Assembly (NCBI GenBank): GCA_949316235.1
Contig: OX438751.1
Location: 4,984,413-5,048,412 of the forward strand
Direction: 5' to 3'
From: Oegoconia quadripuncta
Lineage: Eukaryota; Arthropoda; Insecta; Lepidoptera; Autostichidae
DNA length: 64,000 bases
Every line of letters starts with the position of its first letter. Position 1 is the first letter of the stretch. A program made the translations under genes and the position numbers. Positions 10,573 through 21,172 of this stretch are shown one piece after another. The notes under the pieces were generated by a model, which worked only from the letters and a program-made list of their open reading frames with translations, had not been told where the DNA came from and did not search any database.

Positions 10573-10747
10573 TATAAAAACCTTTTTTTAAAAAAGAGCG
10601 ACCTCTCGAGTTTCTTGCTTGTTCTTCTCAGGGGAAAATTGCCTTTTGAACAAGCAGTAGCTTTAAAAATGTAAAATCTGACTATTTTAAGTGTACCCTG
10701 TGTACCTACAAAATAAAGCATTTTTTGATTTTGATTTTGATTTTGAT

Positions 10748-12459
10748 GAATCGATTGGTTTTGCCTTAGGTCGAGATAAAGGAAATACCTATTCGGGGTA
10801 CCTTTTAATTACATTGTAAAATTACTAAAGCAACTAAAAAAATAGTAATAGAATAATCAAATTACTTAACTGACGTAGAAAATAAGCTTCTGTAATGGCA
10901 GACATTACAAAAAGTTGTAATTGAAATCAGAGATAATAATAATGACGCAAATAATGTATATAGGTAAGAAGAAATACATTGATTCATCCAAATTCTAGAA
11001 AACTGAATGCATGTTACATTTAAAACGATGTTATCAGGCTTCTACATTACACGTGTAATCTTTTAAAGTTCTTTATTTCATATGATCGTACTTTTTCTTA
11101 TTTGCACAATATATGACCAATGCACGAAGACTTCGAGATATTGTTGTAGAAATGCCTTTGCTAAACAGAAGCGCTAATTAGATATAAACCTGACAAATCA
11201 AAAATAGTGCAAATAACGTAATAGATAAATATGAAACGTACGCAACAACTGTTCCAAATAAGGATTAGGTAGGTGCATTGGCAGTAGAACTAGTCCAGCC
11301 TGGTCAATCAGGTTACAAACTCGACTTACCTGAAACAAGAAAAAAATATCATTAATAGATGCAGTATCAGGTTTTATCCTATGGGAAGATAAATTTAGAA
11401 AAAAAAGGTTGGATGACTTAGTCTAGAAGCGAGACAGTAAGCCGGACCGTAGCAAATTGGTAGCTATCATAGACTAGACTGTATACTGCCTTAGGCATAT
11501 ACCATTAGACTCAATTTTAATTTGTTTATCTTTTTTCTCTTTTTTAGCACTAGACTGATTGACTTGACAGTTTTCTGATGCTTTTAAATAGGTACATCTC
11601 ATAAGTCATGTGAGCACCGACAAGACTTGGTTTGGTATCATGCATGGAGAATGAGTTCTGTTGCTAGTTTATAAATAGCTTTTAAATATTGCAAATAAAT
11701 TTTGCATGAGAAATTGCTTTAATAAGTTAATCTAGTCAAATTTACTTGTCAACCTTTTTCTGACAGTTCTTTCCGAGTCTATTATTTCACAAGACAATGA
11801 TGTTCATAAAAAGTGACACAACAATTACAGAGTCAGAAAGAACATATCCGTATCCTTTGGGAAGACAGCCGTAAATATCAGCAAGTATCTGCGATAATAA
11901 TTATACCTTATTGGCATGTCGGTGCGACTTCGCACTCGACGTCCGCAACATTGATTCTTGAACTACAAACAACAGGTTCCACAAGGTCTGTATGACCCCT
12001 ATTCTGATCTCCATACTCATCAATTGCAGCGTATTTTACTGTACTTTAACAACCATCACCGCATTCTTCTTGGGTTTCATTTTAATGTAGCTTTCGCGAG
12101 CGATAATGAACTGCGTTATTGTTGAATATTTTCCGTTCGACAGCTGTGTTTCGAGAATGCTTCGTAGTGCCTTTACAGAGATAAGCGACACTCGTGTCTA
12201 CCTTTTCATTATTTTAATTTATGAGAATCAATACACGTAGACGAGCAAACAGCGAAAAGCAAGTAAATGTTTATTTAACATTACTTGTGGTTGTTTAAAA
12301 GGAACAAAAGGCGAGAATCGTTCAAGGTTTTCAACTATTTAATGAGGTTTTGGATCCATAATTCATAAAGTATTCGTAGTATATGAAGAAAATAGTTTCG
12401 CGTATGTATTCAAGTCGTAGAAGTCAAAATATACAGCTACTTTCTAGGTTACTTATGTA
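10748..12459. other. Stretch without recognised gene
   Basis: AT-rich DNA with no recognisable repeat or coding region. The 60-codon frame at 11813-11995 has no domain and is discounted. Confidence 0.45.
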
Positions 12460-12682
12460 TCTAACTAATATTATAAATGCGAAAGTTTGGATGTTTGTTT
12501 GTTGCTCAATCACGGCGAAACGGATGAACGGATTTCGATGTAATTTGGTATATAGGTAGAATATTCCCTGGATTAAGACATAGGATATTTTTTATCCCGA
12601 TAAAGTGAGTAGTTCCCACGGGATAAACAAATTTCCGCGATACAGTTATTCCACGCAGGCGAAGTCGCGGGTGGAAAGCTAG
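12460..12682 (+). mobile_element. Short non-autonomous Helitron-like element
   Basis: Begins TCTAACTAATATTATAAATG after an A, and ends in a short GC hairpin (CCACGCAGGCGAAGTCGCGG with GTGG closing) followed closely by CTAG and then T. 5'-TC, 3'-hairpin plus CTRR and insertion between A and T are the Helitron signature. It has no RepHel protein. Related copies: 39302-39710 and 47154-47257; lone ends at 2905-2937 and 1781-1799. Confidence 0.75.
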
Positions 12683-13239
12683 TGTTTAATAATAATAGGA
12701 GTCTTTATTAGATCCTAATATTATTATAGAATATGCGAATTAAGTCTACCCTTAAACAACAAAGGGTGTGACAAATGCAGCGTTCGTCTGATTCAAAGAT
12801 AACATAGACTATCTTTGCCCTAATCACAGTATTAGACAGGGTTGATGAGCGGATAGTCAAACGAAACTAATGCCTCTAGTTTAATTATTATCTATAGGAA
12901 TTCATCAGACCTCTAGGGAAAATGGCTTTAGGTAACTGAGACATAACAGGAATACATGGTGGTACATAAAATGAAGATACTCCATCGTATTAAACCCTTG
13001 ATCCACCTTTCAAATGTCAGTTACTAAAATAGAATACAATGGCTTCATTAGCGACTTACACGTAGAAGGTATCGGGCCAAATATGATACGCAAACATATT
13101 AACCTACATGATAAATGTTTAACCATGTGACTACACAAACTAAGTATATATTATAAAAGCAGATGTTCCATTGAATGACAGACTAGCTAATGCAATCTGA
13201 AGAAATACAAGACAATAAATGCGTTCCAATAATCAACAC
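12683..13239. other. Stretch without recognised gene
   Basis: AT-rich, nothing supported on either strand. Confidence 0.45.
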
Positions 13240-13515
13240 AACGCAGACTAAATATTGTCTAGGGTCATATCCTAATCTATTGCTGGACATAGGTCTTTTC
13301 CAGGGCGTACCACTGAACCCAATCTTAGGCTCTCTATTTAGAGATATTCTTCTAGCAAGTGGGTGTCCCATACTAGGTTAGCCAAAACATGGTTTCCCTT
13401 TAGAACTCGTTTTTCCAATAGCCATCGGTTCTGCGACAGATGTGGCCAGCTCATTACCACTACCGCTTACCAAATAGCTGGGCTATGTCGGTAAATCTCG
13501 TTCTCTCACAATTCT
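13240..13515 (-). pseudogene. RTE-like LINE ORF, C-terminal relic
   Basis: Minus-strand translation of about 13420-13510 gives RTRFTDIAQLFGKR, then stops, then AGHICRRTDGYW. This matches the conserved tail of lepidopteran RTE-type endonuclease/RT proteins, where an arginine-rich RTRVTDIA segment precedes WAGHIARR. Further downstream on the minus strand (about 13330-13280) come WVQWYALEKTYVQQ and a stop, the usual end of that protein. Several in-frame stops and indels mark it as dead. The plus-strand frame at 13190-13381 is only its shadow. Confidence 0.65.
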
Positions 13516-14769
13516 TTTTTCTGGTTTTATACGAGTACCTCAGACAAATACCCAGCATAGCTCTATCCATAGCTTGCTGAGCGACTTAGAACTTATGGAC
13601 TGACCGCACCGTGAGTGTCCATGTTTGGGATCCAGGCCGGTCCATCTAGGTTGTGCACTTTCAAATATTATAATATAAGTAATACAGTTAACAACTTTTA
13701 CTATGCCAGGTAAGGAAACTTCCACATCAATATAACAAATTTGGTATCACTAGTATTCCATCACTTGCCCTCCTATCGTTCATTATAATGCTTTAATTTT
13801 CGATGTTTTATTTCAAATTATAACTTACAAATGACCATTGTAATTCCAATATTTTAAATTGAGTTTCTATTATTCCCATCGTAAATGAAATGTAAGAAAC
13901 TTTCATCGTGTCTTTAACTATCATCACCACTGGTCTTCACTTGGAAATTCCATTCTGAAAGCCTACCTTCTAGTTAATAAGGTTTAATGATGATATTAAA
14001 ATTTATCAACCTGTAAAATGTTTGAGTATACGTACGTACGCTACACGCGCTATAATCACTAGCAAATGTTAAAACTTATTCCATTGGAATACAGTTGAAA
14101 ATGGTCACCAGATTTTACATTGACGACCATACAACATTAGCACCATCATATCATGAAATGTGTTCATGATTCCACCATTATCAAGTGCTAATCTGCAAAA
14201 ATTCCACAGGACGTCGTAAAAGATGTAAAATCGTTGAGTTTACGTTAGGGCTTAGGTACATGTAATAAAGATTAACTTGAGGCCCTAGGCGAAGGTTTCT
14301 CAAACTTTTTATCTCATGACCCCGAATAAAGCATTCTCATGCGTCATAATGTATCAGCTTACTAGAAGATTGAACTAGGGTTTTATTTATTTATTTTAAT
14401 ATTTATTTGCATGTATACGCATAATTATCAAATATACTAAAAATAACAAGCTTGTCTCTACAACACATCTCAAATCAAAACAGTCGAAGGAGATAATGTA
14501 AAAGATACTTTACAAGTAGTCAAAGTAAAAACAGAAGCATAGTGTAAATAAAATATCAACTATTATAACGTACTAACTAAATAAAAAAAAATACTTTACT
14601 TGCTTCATCCTTACGTAAATATACCTACACTGATTCATAAAGTTTATGTAATTTTTTGTTTTTTATTGCAACTAGATTTGATAAGCTAAAGCTGCACGGC
14701 GATAAAGTTATCTGTCAGGACTAATTATATCGTTTTCAAAAATATAGTAAAGGCAAATAAATCTATTTA
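13516..14769. other. Stretch without recognised gene
   Basis: AT-rich. At 14289-14331 the words GGTTTCTCAAACTTTTTATC and CATGACCCCG resemble the terminal inverted repeat of hAT-type elements, but no partner end was found. Nothing else supported. Confidence 0.4.
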
Positions 14770-14835
14770 GTTTTGGAATTCTATGGGGGAGGCCAATGTT
14801 AAGCAGTGAACGACCTGTGGTTGATATGATGATGA
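14770..14835 (+). mobile_element. RTE-like LINE 3' end
   Basis: Encodes SMGEANVKQ, a stop, then TTCG and a stop, followed by GATATGATGATGA. This is the C-terminus (LGEAYVQQW type) plus the GATGAT tail of an RTE-like element. Only the last ~60 bases remain. Confidence 0.6.
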
Positions 14836-15124
14836 AGATATTTCGTTGTAGCCTATACTTAAATCCAACAGCCTTTTAATAGTCATTGTTCAATACAAAA
14901 CAAATCATTAATATCATGAATATGGTATGTTTTAGTTTATATAAATACTCAATGAATAACAGTAATTAATAACCCGTTTTATTTCCAAGTGGCAAACATT
15001 TTTAATCGCTCTTCCATCGTAGCGTTGATTATGCTCGCACTGTGTTTTATAAAAATATACAAATTCCATTAAATAAATAAAATACCGTTCTCAAAATTAT
15101 ATTGGAATGTCTTATTTTGTAAAC

Positions 15125-15390
15125 GACGACCTGTTTGGTGTAGTTGTTAGCAACTCTGACCACTATACCAAAAGGCTGCGGGTTCGAATCCCGCTAGGGG
15201 CATATATTGTGTGATGAATACGGGCATGTGTGTACCCGAGTTATGGGTGTTTTCATTTATAATATGTTTTTAAATGTATTTATGTAGTATATCAGCCATC
15301 TGGTATCCACAACACAAGCCTATAGTTGCTAACTGTGGAATTAGATGGCGCTGTGTATATGTCTAAGGATATTTATTATTTACTTATTTT
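15125..15390 (+). mobile_element. SINE-A, full-length
   Basis: Best full copy of the family. Head GACGACCTGTTTGGTGTAGT (A-box region), B box GCGGGTTCGAATCCCGC, then TGTGTGATGAATACGGGCAT, GTGTACCCGAGTTATGGG, the tail region CCATCTGGTATCCACAACAC and AGATGGCGCTGTGTATATGT, ending in A/T-rich TATTTATTATTTA. Expected pol III transcript from the internal promoter; mobilised by a LINE not identified here. Confidence 0.88.
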
Positions 15391-16671
15391 GTACAAGCGA
15401 ATGGTGGTGCTTCGAGCCGGATATGAAAAAGCGACCTAATGGATCGCATTTATTTTGTACAGTCATCAGACCTACAGAACGATAACATACAGGTTAAAAT
15501 TTCATTCGTGTAATTACTGTGTTCCTTGGGGAAAGTTGTTCGTAATCGAGAGTGGCGTCACCAGTTAATGCGAATTACACGAATTCAAATTCATCCGGTA
15601 CAAATTATAATCATGGATGCCCTCGAGTATCCCGGACTTCACATGTTGAGAAACGCTGTCCAAGTCGATGATAGCATAAAATAGTTTTCCGGCATTAGGA
15701 CAAAATTTATGAACATTATGTATGAACTCTACCCTTGCTTAAAGCTTACTACTTAGCAATAAATACGAGTATGTTAATATGACATTGTGTAGTATTAAAC
15801 ATATCCAAGCTTATTATGTCTCATTCGTTACGGTATGAAATAATTTATACATCCTACGTTATTATGGGGCTTTGTTTGCTTCGAAGAAATGTTTTAATTC
15901 AACATTTGTGCATATTAAATACAGTCGACTGCAAGTCAAGCGTATCATAGGTAATTCTAATAGATTATTGCGGCGGCAAGGTTTAAGTTTTGAGCTGCTG
16001 CCTTGAGCTGCAGGCTTGGATGAATTCAACACGATGCAGACCACCGCATATTCGACAAGAAAAAAATACCCGACTACGGCAAGCCGAATATGTATGTGGG
16101 TACGTTCGTATGTACGTTCTGAACTAAGAAATAAAGTGGTCATTATAAGGATTACATTTTTACGAAGTAGCGAATCTTATCTATTGAAATAAGTAAAAAC
16201 CTGAAACCATATCTCTAGATTTTTAGCTAAATATTTAATTTTTTATTACTTAATATTTATATTATAAAGGAATACAGACTTTTATTTTTAATTTATATCA
16301 ATTTGGGACGGTTTATGTGTCGATTGAATAACTTTAAGATGTTCCACTTGACCCTGAGCTTCTCATTCAGATGCTAGAAATGGATGTAGAGCAACAAGAA
16401 GTGCTAGTGTTTCACATAAATCTACCTATCCTTGTTTATTTAAGTGGAAGCGATAAAATTATTAACGATCCGTGCCGACCGAAGCAAAATGTTACTGACT
16501 GTTACTACTGTTATTTGTAATATACTTATTAGATGTTACTTTCGATAATGTTAAAGTTCCTAATTTATTCACATGCAGGGATGTTTTCATTTTTTTTTCT
16601 ACTTATCAGTGATGGAATATTTTTTTCTAACAAATCCGTATCTTGCTGCCGCTATACTATTTAAATATAAT
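15391..16671. other. Stretch without recognised gene
   Basis: No recognisable repeat or gene. A 93-codon minus-strand frame at 15862-16143 has no domain I recognise. Confidence 0.4.
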
Positions 16672-16728
16672 TGACGACCGATTAGTGCAGTGGATAGTGA
16701 CCCTGTCAACAAAACCAACGGCAAATCC
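16672..16728 (+). mobile_element. SINE-B head, broken off
   Basis: GACGACCGATTAGTGCAGTG then GATAGTGACCCTGTCAAC and AAACCAACGG. The element ends before its B box, exactly where MITE-TA2 sequence starts. The join falls in AACGG, a word present in both parents, which suggests a deletion using a 5-base microhomology. Confidence 0.75.
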
Positions 16729-17051
16729 AAATTTAGCTAAAGTTTGTGTGTATTATCGGATAACATTAAGTTAAATACATATAGGCAGTGTTTGTTTTTA
16801 AAAGTAACCGCTTTATAAAAGTTTCTGCGAATATAAGAAATAATATGGGAAGCACATGAAAAGAGCTGTGTTCAAGTTTTTTTTATTATGTGATTTCGCT
16901 CAGACATTAAAAAATATTTCATGTGAAACCTTGAAAATATATTCTATTTTCCAAATAAAAAACAAATTTGGAAATAGCTATAGAATCGTAGGAGTTGGTA
17001 CATTATGATTAACGAAGTAAAAAATCTCCAATTTCATAGGTAAAGACTTAA
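16729..17051 (+). mobile_element. MITE-TA2 copy 1, left end missing
   Basis: Starts CAAATCCAAATTTAGCTAAA inside the element and runs to the right terminus TTTCATAGGTAAAGACTTAA, followed by TA. It shares GGGAAGCACATGAAAAG and TTTCATGTGAAACCTTGAAA with the copies at 49946 and 55980 (reverse). About 90 bases of the left side are gone. Confidence 0.75.
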
Positions 17052-17139
17052 TATTGTGACACTTTTTACGCGCGCCTCTAATTCGTTTTAAATGTCTGTT
17101 TTAGTCAAAACTACGTCTAAACACTTCCAGTAAGTCTCT

Positions 17140-17330
17140 ACAACCGTAAATTTGAGATGCGGTGAAAGTGACAGCTACGAGGCCGCACGTGCGGGGGGAG
17201 AAATGGGGGGAAGAGGGGTAGACCGCATGCGCACGCGTCGGTTTTGCGTAACATCGCATAATCGCCGTCCTGACATTGGATTTATTTGGGTTACGATACG
17301 CTTTTATTGGTTTGCGAAGTGGCAAACTCG
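17140..17330. promoter_or_regulatory. CpG-rich patch with E-box and NRF1-like motif
   Basis: Sharply GC-rich against an AT-rich background. It contains CACGTG (17186-17191), G-rich runs, and GCATGCGCA (17225-17233), the core of the NRF1/Ewg binding site. Such clusters are typical of promoters of broadly expressed genes. Neither transcription direction nor an exon could be supported, and a repeat of unusual composition is an alternative. Confidence 0.3.
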
Positions 17331-17630
17331 TTTGTTGTGCTATTGTATTAGGGGCTATCTATAAAATGTGTTATGAAACTATTGTTGGTACTTAAAAAGT
17401 AGGAAAATATATTGCACAAAAAAGAACAAGAATTTACTGACGAAGCCGATTTCATCGTTTAGTAGATTTGTACTTTAGGTATACACAGACATACAATATA
17501 TAATCTGTTATCAAATTTATAATTATTAGGATGATAACCAAGCTTATATTTTATGTAGGTTGCTCGGCTATATTCTGTCTAATTATACAATATAATACGT
17601 ATGATTTTTTTGTTTTGTCGAATTTTTTTA

Positions 17631-17967
17631 CTGCCACCGTGGCTCAATGTAAACAACATTGGGTTTATGATTCGGAGGCCGCGGGTTCGATCCCCAGCGG
17701 GGTACATGTTTAAGTACTCGGTTTGGCTGGTGGTAGGGCATTTTAAATGTCGGCCTGGCTAGCTACCACCACCTTATCTAAATCTGCCGCCAAGCAGCAA
17801 TGTTAATAGCATTGTTGTGTTCCGGTTGTCAGAGATAAGATAGCCAGTCCCCCAAATATGTTGGGGTTTCCGGGTCAGTACGCTTCCACCTTCGACCGCA
17901 TCTTCACTTAACACATCAGGTGTGATTGAGGTCAAGTACCAATCCGTTGTGCATTAAAAAAAAAAGA
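17631..17967 (+). mobile_element. SINE-D, full-length
   Basis: tRNA-like head GCCACCGTGGCTCAATGTAA, B box CGCGGGTTCGATCCCCAGCG, then TCGGTTTGGCTGGTGGTAGG, GCCGCCAAGCAGCAATGTTA, TGTTCCGGTTGTCAGAGATA, TTCGACCGCATCTTCACTTA, the 3' end CAATCCGTTGTGCATT and a poly(A) of about ten. Longest family in the window (~335 bp). Other copies: 58327 (+), 56700 (-), 40281 (-) and older ones at 5285, 6640, 20945, 38600 and 59956. Confidence 0.88.
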
Positions 17968-18154
17968 ATTACACATTGAAACCCCAATGAGCAGTAAATT
18001 TATTAACTTAAAAAATGTATTTAACTGATTACTTTATCTTATAAAATATATTTTTTACACATTTTACCATTGTTCCAACTTACGATTTGATGGATCGAAA
18101 CACCGTCGTATTCATTTAAGAAGTGTTCAGGGAAAGACAAAATTTTCATGCATT

Positions 18155-18447
18155 CATCATCAGCCCGTAAACATCCCAATGTAGGGATAATGACCTTCCC
18201 TATGAGGAAGTGTGGGCCGTCCACCACGCTGGCCCAATGGGGGTTGGGGACTTCCCATGCCCTAGCATTTTTATATCTCAGGCATGCAAGTTTCCTCACG
18301 ATGTTTTTCTTCACCATTTAGGAGCAGTCGGATAAATGCACATAAGTAATTAAATTTAAAAACTCATTGGTGCATGACCTGCGTGGGAATCGAACCCGGA
18401 CCTCCCAAATTGGGAAACCGCGTCTTAACCGCTGAGCCACCGACGCT
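18155..18447 (-). mobile_element. SINE-C, full-length, with 8-bp target duplication
   Basis: In reverse: tRNA-like head GTCGGTGGCTCAGCGGTTAA, B box GTCCGGGTTCGATTCCCACG, then ATGCACCAATGAG, TCGTGAGGAAACTTGCATGC, CCATTGGGCCAGCGTGGTGG, and a tail GGGCTGATGATG. It is flanked by CATGCATT on both sides (18147-18154 and 18448-18455), a clean target-site duplication showing an intact retroposition event. Confidence 0.92.
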
Positions 18448-18616
18448 CATGCATTAATACATTTTTTTTAGTGAAATTTTTATAGACTATTGAAAAAAGA
18501 TGGAAAGTTACGTACAACAGAAAAGTCACATCCGAATTCTTAGTGATCCGCAACAACTTTATTGCAAATTTCCGTTTTATTAATTGCAAGTTACGGTTTA
18601 TTAAAGTTTGATTAAC

Positions 18617-18693
18617 AATAAATAAATAAATTAAATAAATAATTAATAAATAAATATTTTGGACACTTACACCAATCATCTAGTCCCAAACTA
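18617..18693 (-). mobile_element. SINE-B 3' end fragment, reverse
   Basis: A-rich AAAT repeats followed by GGACACTTACACCAATCATC and TAGTCCCAAACTAA, which is the 3' end of SINE-B on the minus strand. The head is absent. Confidence 0.75.
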
Positions 18694-20944
18694 ACAATGA
18701 TCGAATTTAGTTCAATAACATTGTTTTTTCCAGTGCAACGCGGCAAGTTTTCACACACTATAATAAGCTACGTTTACGCTTCGACTTACACGGGGAAACA
18801 TCTACGAGTAGCAATAGGTTATATTGTAGGGTTTATTAGATTGCGAATTTGATTATACCCAATACTTATTTTGTTACAAACAATATCAATACTTAAAAAG
18901 CATGTTGCAAACTGCGCCTGTAGATGTATAGAAGTGTATTAATATGTGTTCTGTTACTATTTATTAAAGTTTAAAAAAGTAGATTTGTAACTTCCCACAA
19001 TCAATTGACAATTATAGGAAAGCGTAGATGGTTGAACTTACTTTTATTTCAATCATTATGAAAACGATATAGACCATCACGGCTAATTTCACCCTTGTGG
19101 TTTAGCGACGACACTGCTGACATTTACAAGCTGACTACTCTGTAAATGTCAGCGATTTTTTTATTGTAAGTTCACATCCAATTAATCGACTAGAAAGGTA
19201 GGTACGTATTTTATAGACGGCCCCTTATCCACAAGTTGACCGCACCGTTTTTAGCCGGTTAGTGTTAGACGTGAGAATATTTGGTACATTAAGAACTTAG
19301 TGTATTGCGATCTAAACCAAGACATTAGTATTTAAATATGCATGGACCTCATATTACTATCAAGCATCCATCATTCTCAGTTGGAAATAGCCGTGGATAA
19401 TGCAATAGCAGTAGATTTCTCAATTAGTAATGCTATATTTTTTCCTAAATACCTGATGTGGGTGGTAAATCAGAGGACACAAAGTGCGCAGTTCTCAATA
19501 TCGAGTAACTTTTACCAAAACCTCTCTCTTTTCTGTGCCAATTTCCTGGCTTCTCTGCACGACACAATGTTTACTCGCCTATTTTGAGAGTTTACTTGAT
19601 GGAAAGTGATCAGACGTCAGTGTTTACCGCAACATTAGAATTGCAGATGTGTTTTCGTAAGATCTGCAATACTAAGTCGTTGACAACCGGAGGAGTTGAA
19701 TATTAGGCTGCCAAATAATTGCCTAACGGGGCGATGCATGTACCCCAACAGTATAATACTGTTTTACTGATTACTAAGTATCAGCAGCCACATCATAATT
19801 ATGTGTATTTCTACTGACTCCTTCTACCCGATGTCAACTGTGGGTAACAAAGTATATAACTACTTTTTTAATAGGTATCAAGGAATGGTAAACGAGAAAT
19901 AGCTCACCTGGTAAGTGATAATGACACCACCAAAAGGAATGCTACGTAAGCTGCTAACTTCAACATGAACACAAAACGGGCATTAATACTTAGCGTAGAA
20001 CTAAAAGAGTGAAGGCAAACCGGGTAAAAGAATACCATAATGATAACTGCTTTTGCTTTACCTCTATCCATATAGATCCGATTAACCATTCCCAATGTAC
20101 TCAAAATTTTCAGAATAGTTCCGTAACAAACGCCGGCGCATCTATTTGCGTTGAACATAAAACATCGGTTACGTTTGATCATACTACTTGTACAGCTACC
20201 AACAAAAGTTTTAATATTACACCTTCCGAAACAGATGATGGGTGTTCGTTGAGTTTGGTTGGTAACTATAGAGAAGCTGCGTTAGCCGAAAGCCGAATTG
20301 AGCCATTTCAATGGCGCATTGCTGCTGTCGGTATTACTGATTCAAAGTGATGTTTATTTAGATGTGTTTGGAGCTATAAAGATTTGTATAAATGCATTTA
20401 GATAAACCACACGGATTGATGAATTTTCTGTTTATACATACATGTTCCTCATACATAAATTGGCATTGCTAAAATTTAACAACTAAATGTTGATAACGAA
20501 TACGTTTTAAAGAAAACAAATGTAATTTAACAGTTCCTTACTTCAAACGAGTATGCATAACCAAACAGTCCATGCATAAATTGAACGGTTTTACGATTTC
20601 TTAACAATAATAAAACTACCTGAAGTTTATAAAACTTGGTATGTAAACGTACGTACGTTACTTACTTAATTTTAATTAATTTGCTTTTAATTTTGTCCCT
20701 CGTATTATACAAACATCATCTGACGATTTAATTCAAACTAAAATTTAAAATATTGGTAGCAAATATTTAAACCAAACTGTATATTTCTAGCTTAAAAACT
20801 CGTCAAGGTCAAAACACTGACGATAGTCAGACCAATCCTTAAACAAGCTATGTAGCACCTATCTATATGATAGAAATCATCTTTATTATAGAAAAATACA
20901 AAATAGTGCTTGACGTCAATCATACAGGCGATATCGGTTTACAT
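18694..20944. other. Stretch without recognised gene; holds one perfect hairpin
   Basis: The hairpin is at 19116-19153: GCTGACATTTACA, a 12-base loop, then TGTAAATGTCAGC. The opposed frames at 19904-20182 (-) and 20009-20350 (+, 113 codons) overlap and show no family motif; I do not call them genes. Confidence 0.45.
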
Positions 20945-21172
20945 ACGGCCGAAGATGGAAGCGTCATACCTTATCACAAACAGCCAAAACACAACAATGC
21001 TATCAACATTATTGCTTGGCGGCACACTTAACTAAGATGGTGGTATCTAGACAGGTATTATAAACGCGCTACCATCTTTCAAACCGATTACTAAACTAGT
21101 CCCCACTGGGAATGAAACCCGCGACCTATGTTTTTTAAACCTTATGTTGTTTACATTAACCATGATGGTTGA
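20945..21172 (-). mobile_element. SINE-D relic, reverse
   Basis: Diverged copy: GAAGATGGAAGCGTCATACC, AACAGCCAAAACACAACAAT, ATTATTGCTTGGCGGC, then a decayed B box GGGAATGAAACCCGCGACCT and CTTATGTTGTTTACATTAAC from the tRNA-like head. The 3' end is lost. Confidence 0.7.

Larger units (their letters stand above)
9163..10747 (+). mobile_element. 5'-truncated non-LTR retrotransposon (CR1/Jockey-like LINE)
   Basis: Contains the C-terminal half of a reverse transcriptase frame (to 10233), a 3' UTR with an AATAAAGCA signal-like word at about 10713, and a tail of TTTTGA repeats. The endonuclease, ORF1 and N-terminal RT are absent, as in typical 5'-truncated insertions. A 263-bp MITE sits in the 3' UTR. 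TTTTGATGA occurs at the 5' junction (about 9160-9168) and at the tail end (about 10739-10748) and may be the target duplication, though the tail repeat makes this ambiguous. Relatives in the window: 31473-32005, 45087-45370, 39755-39873 and 2515-2612. The clade is inferred from motif style, not a tree. Confidence 0.9.

Noticed and set aside
13190..13381. Plus-strand frame with GLFQGVPLNPILG, superficially like a reverse transcriptase box
   Set aside because: The true coding sense is the minus strand, where the region reads as the C-terminus of an RTE-like protein (KTYVQQ then a stop).
15125..15200. A possible tRNA gene (A-box and B-box sequences)
   Set aside because: The head is shared by many 250-bp elements with a common body and tail, and does not give a full cloverleaf; it is a SINE. 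The same applies to heads at 17631, 57741, 58327 and others.
20009..20350. 113-codon plus-strand frame ending GITDSK
   Set aside because: No recognisable domain, overlaps an opposing frame of similar length, and no splice or promoter context supports it.
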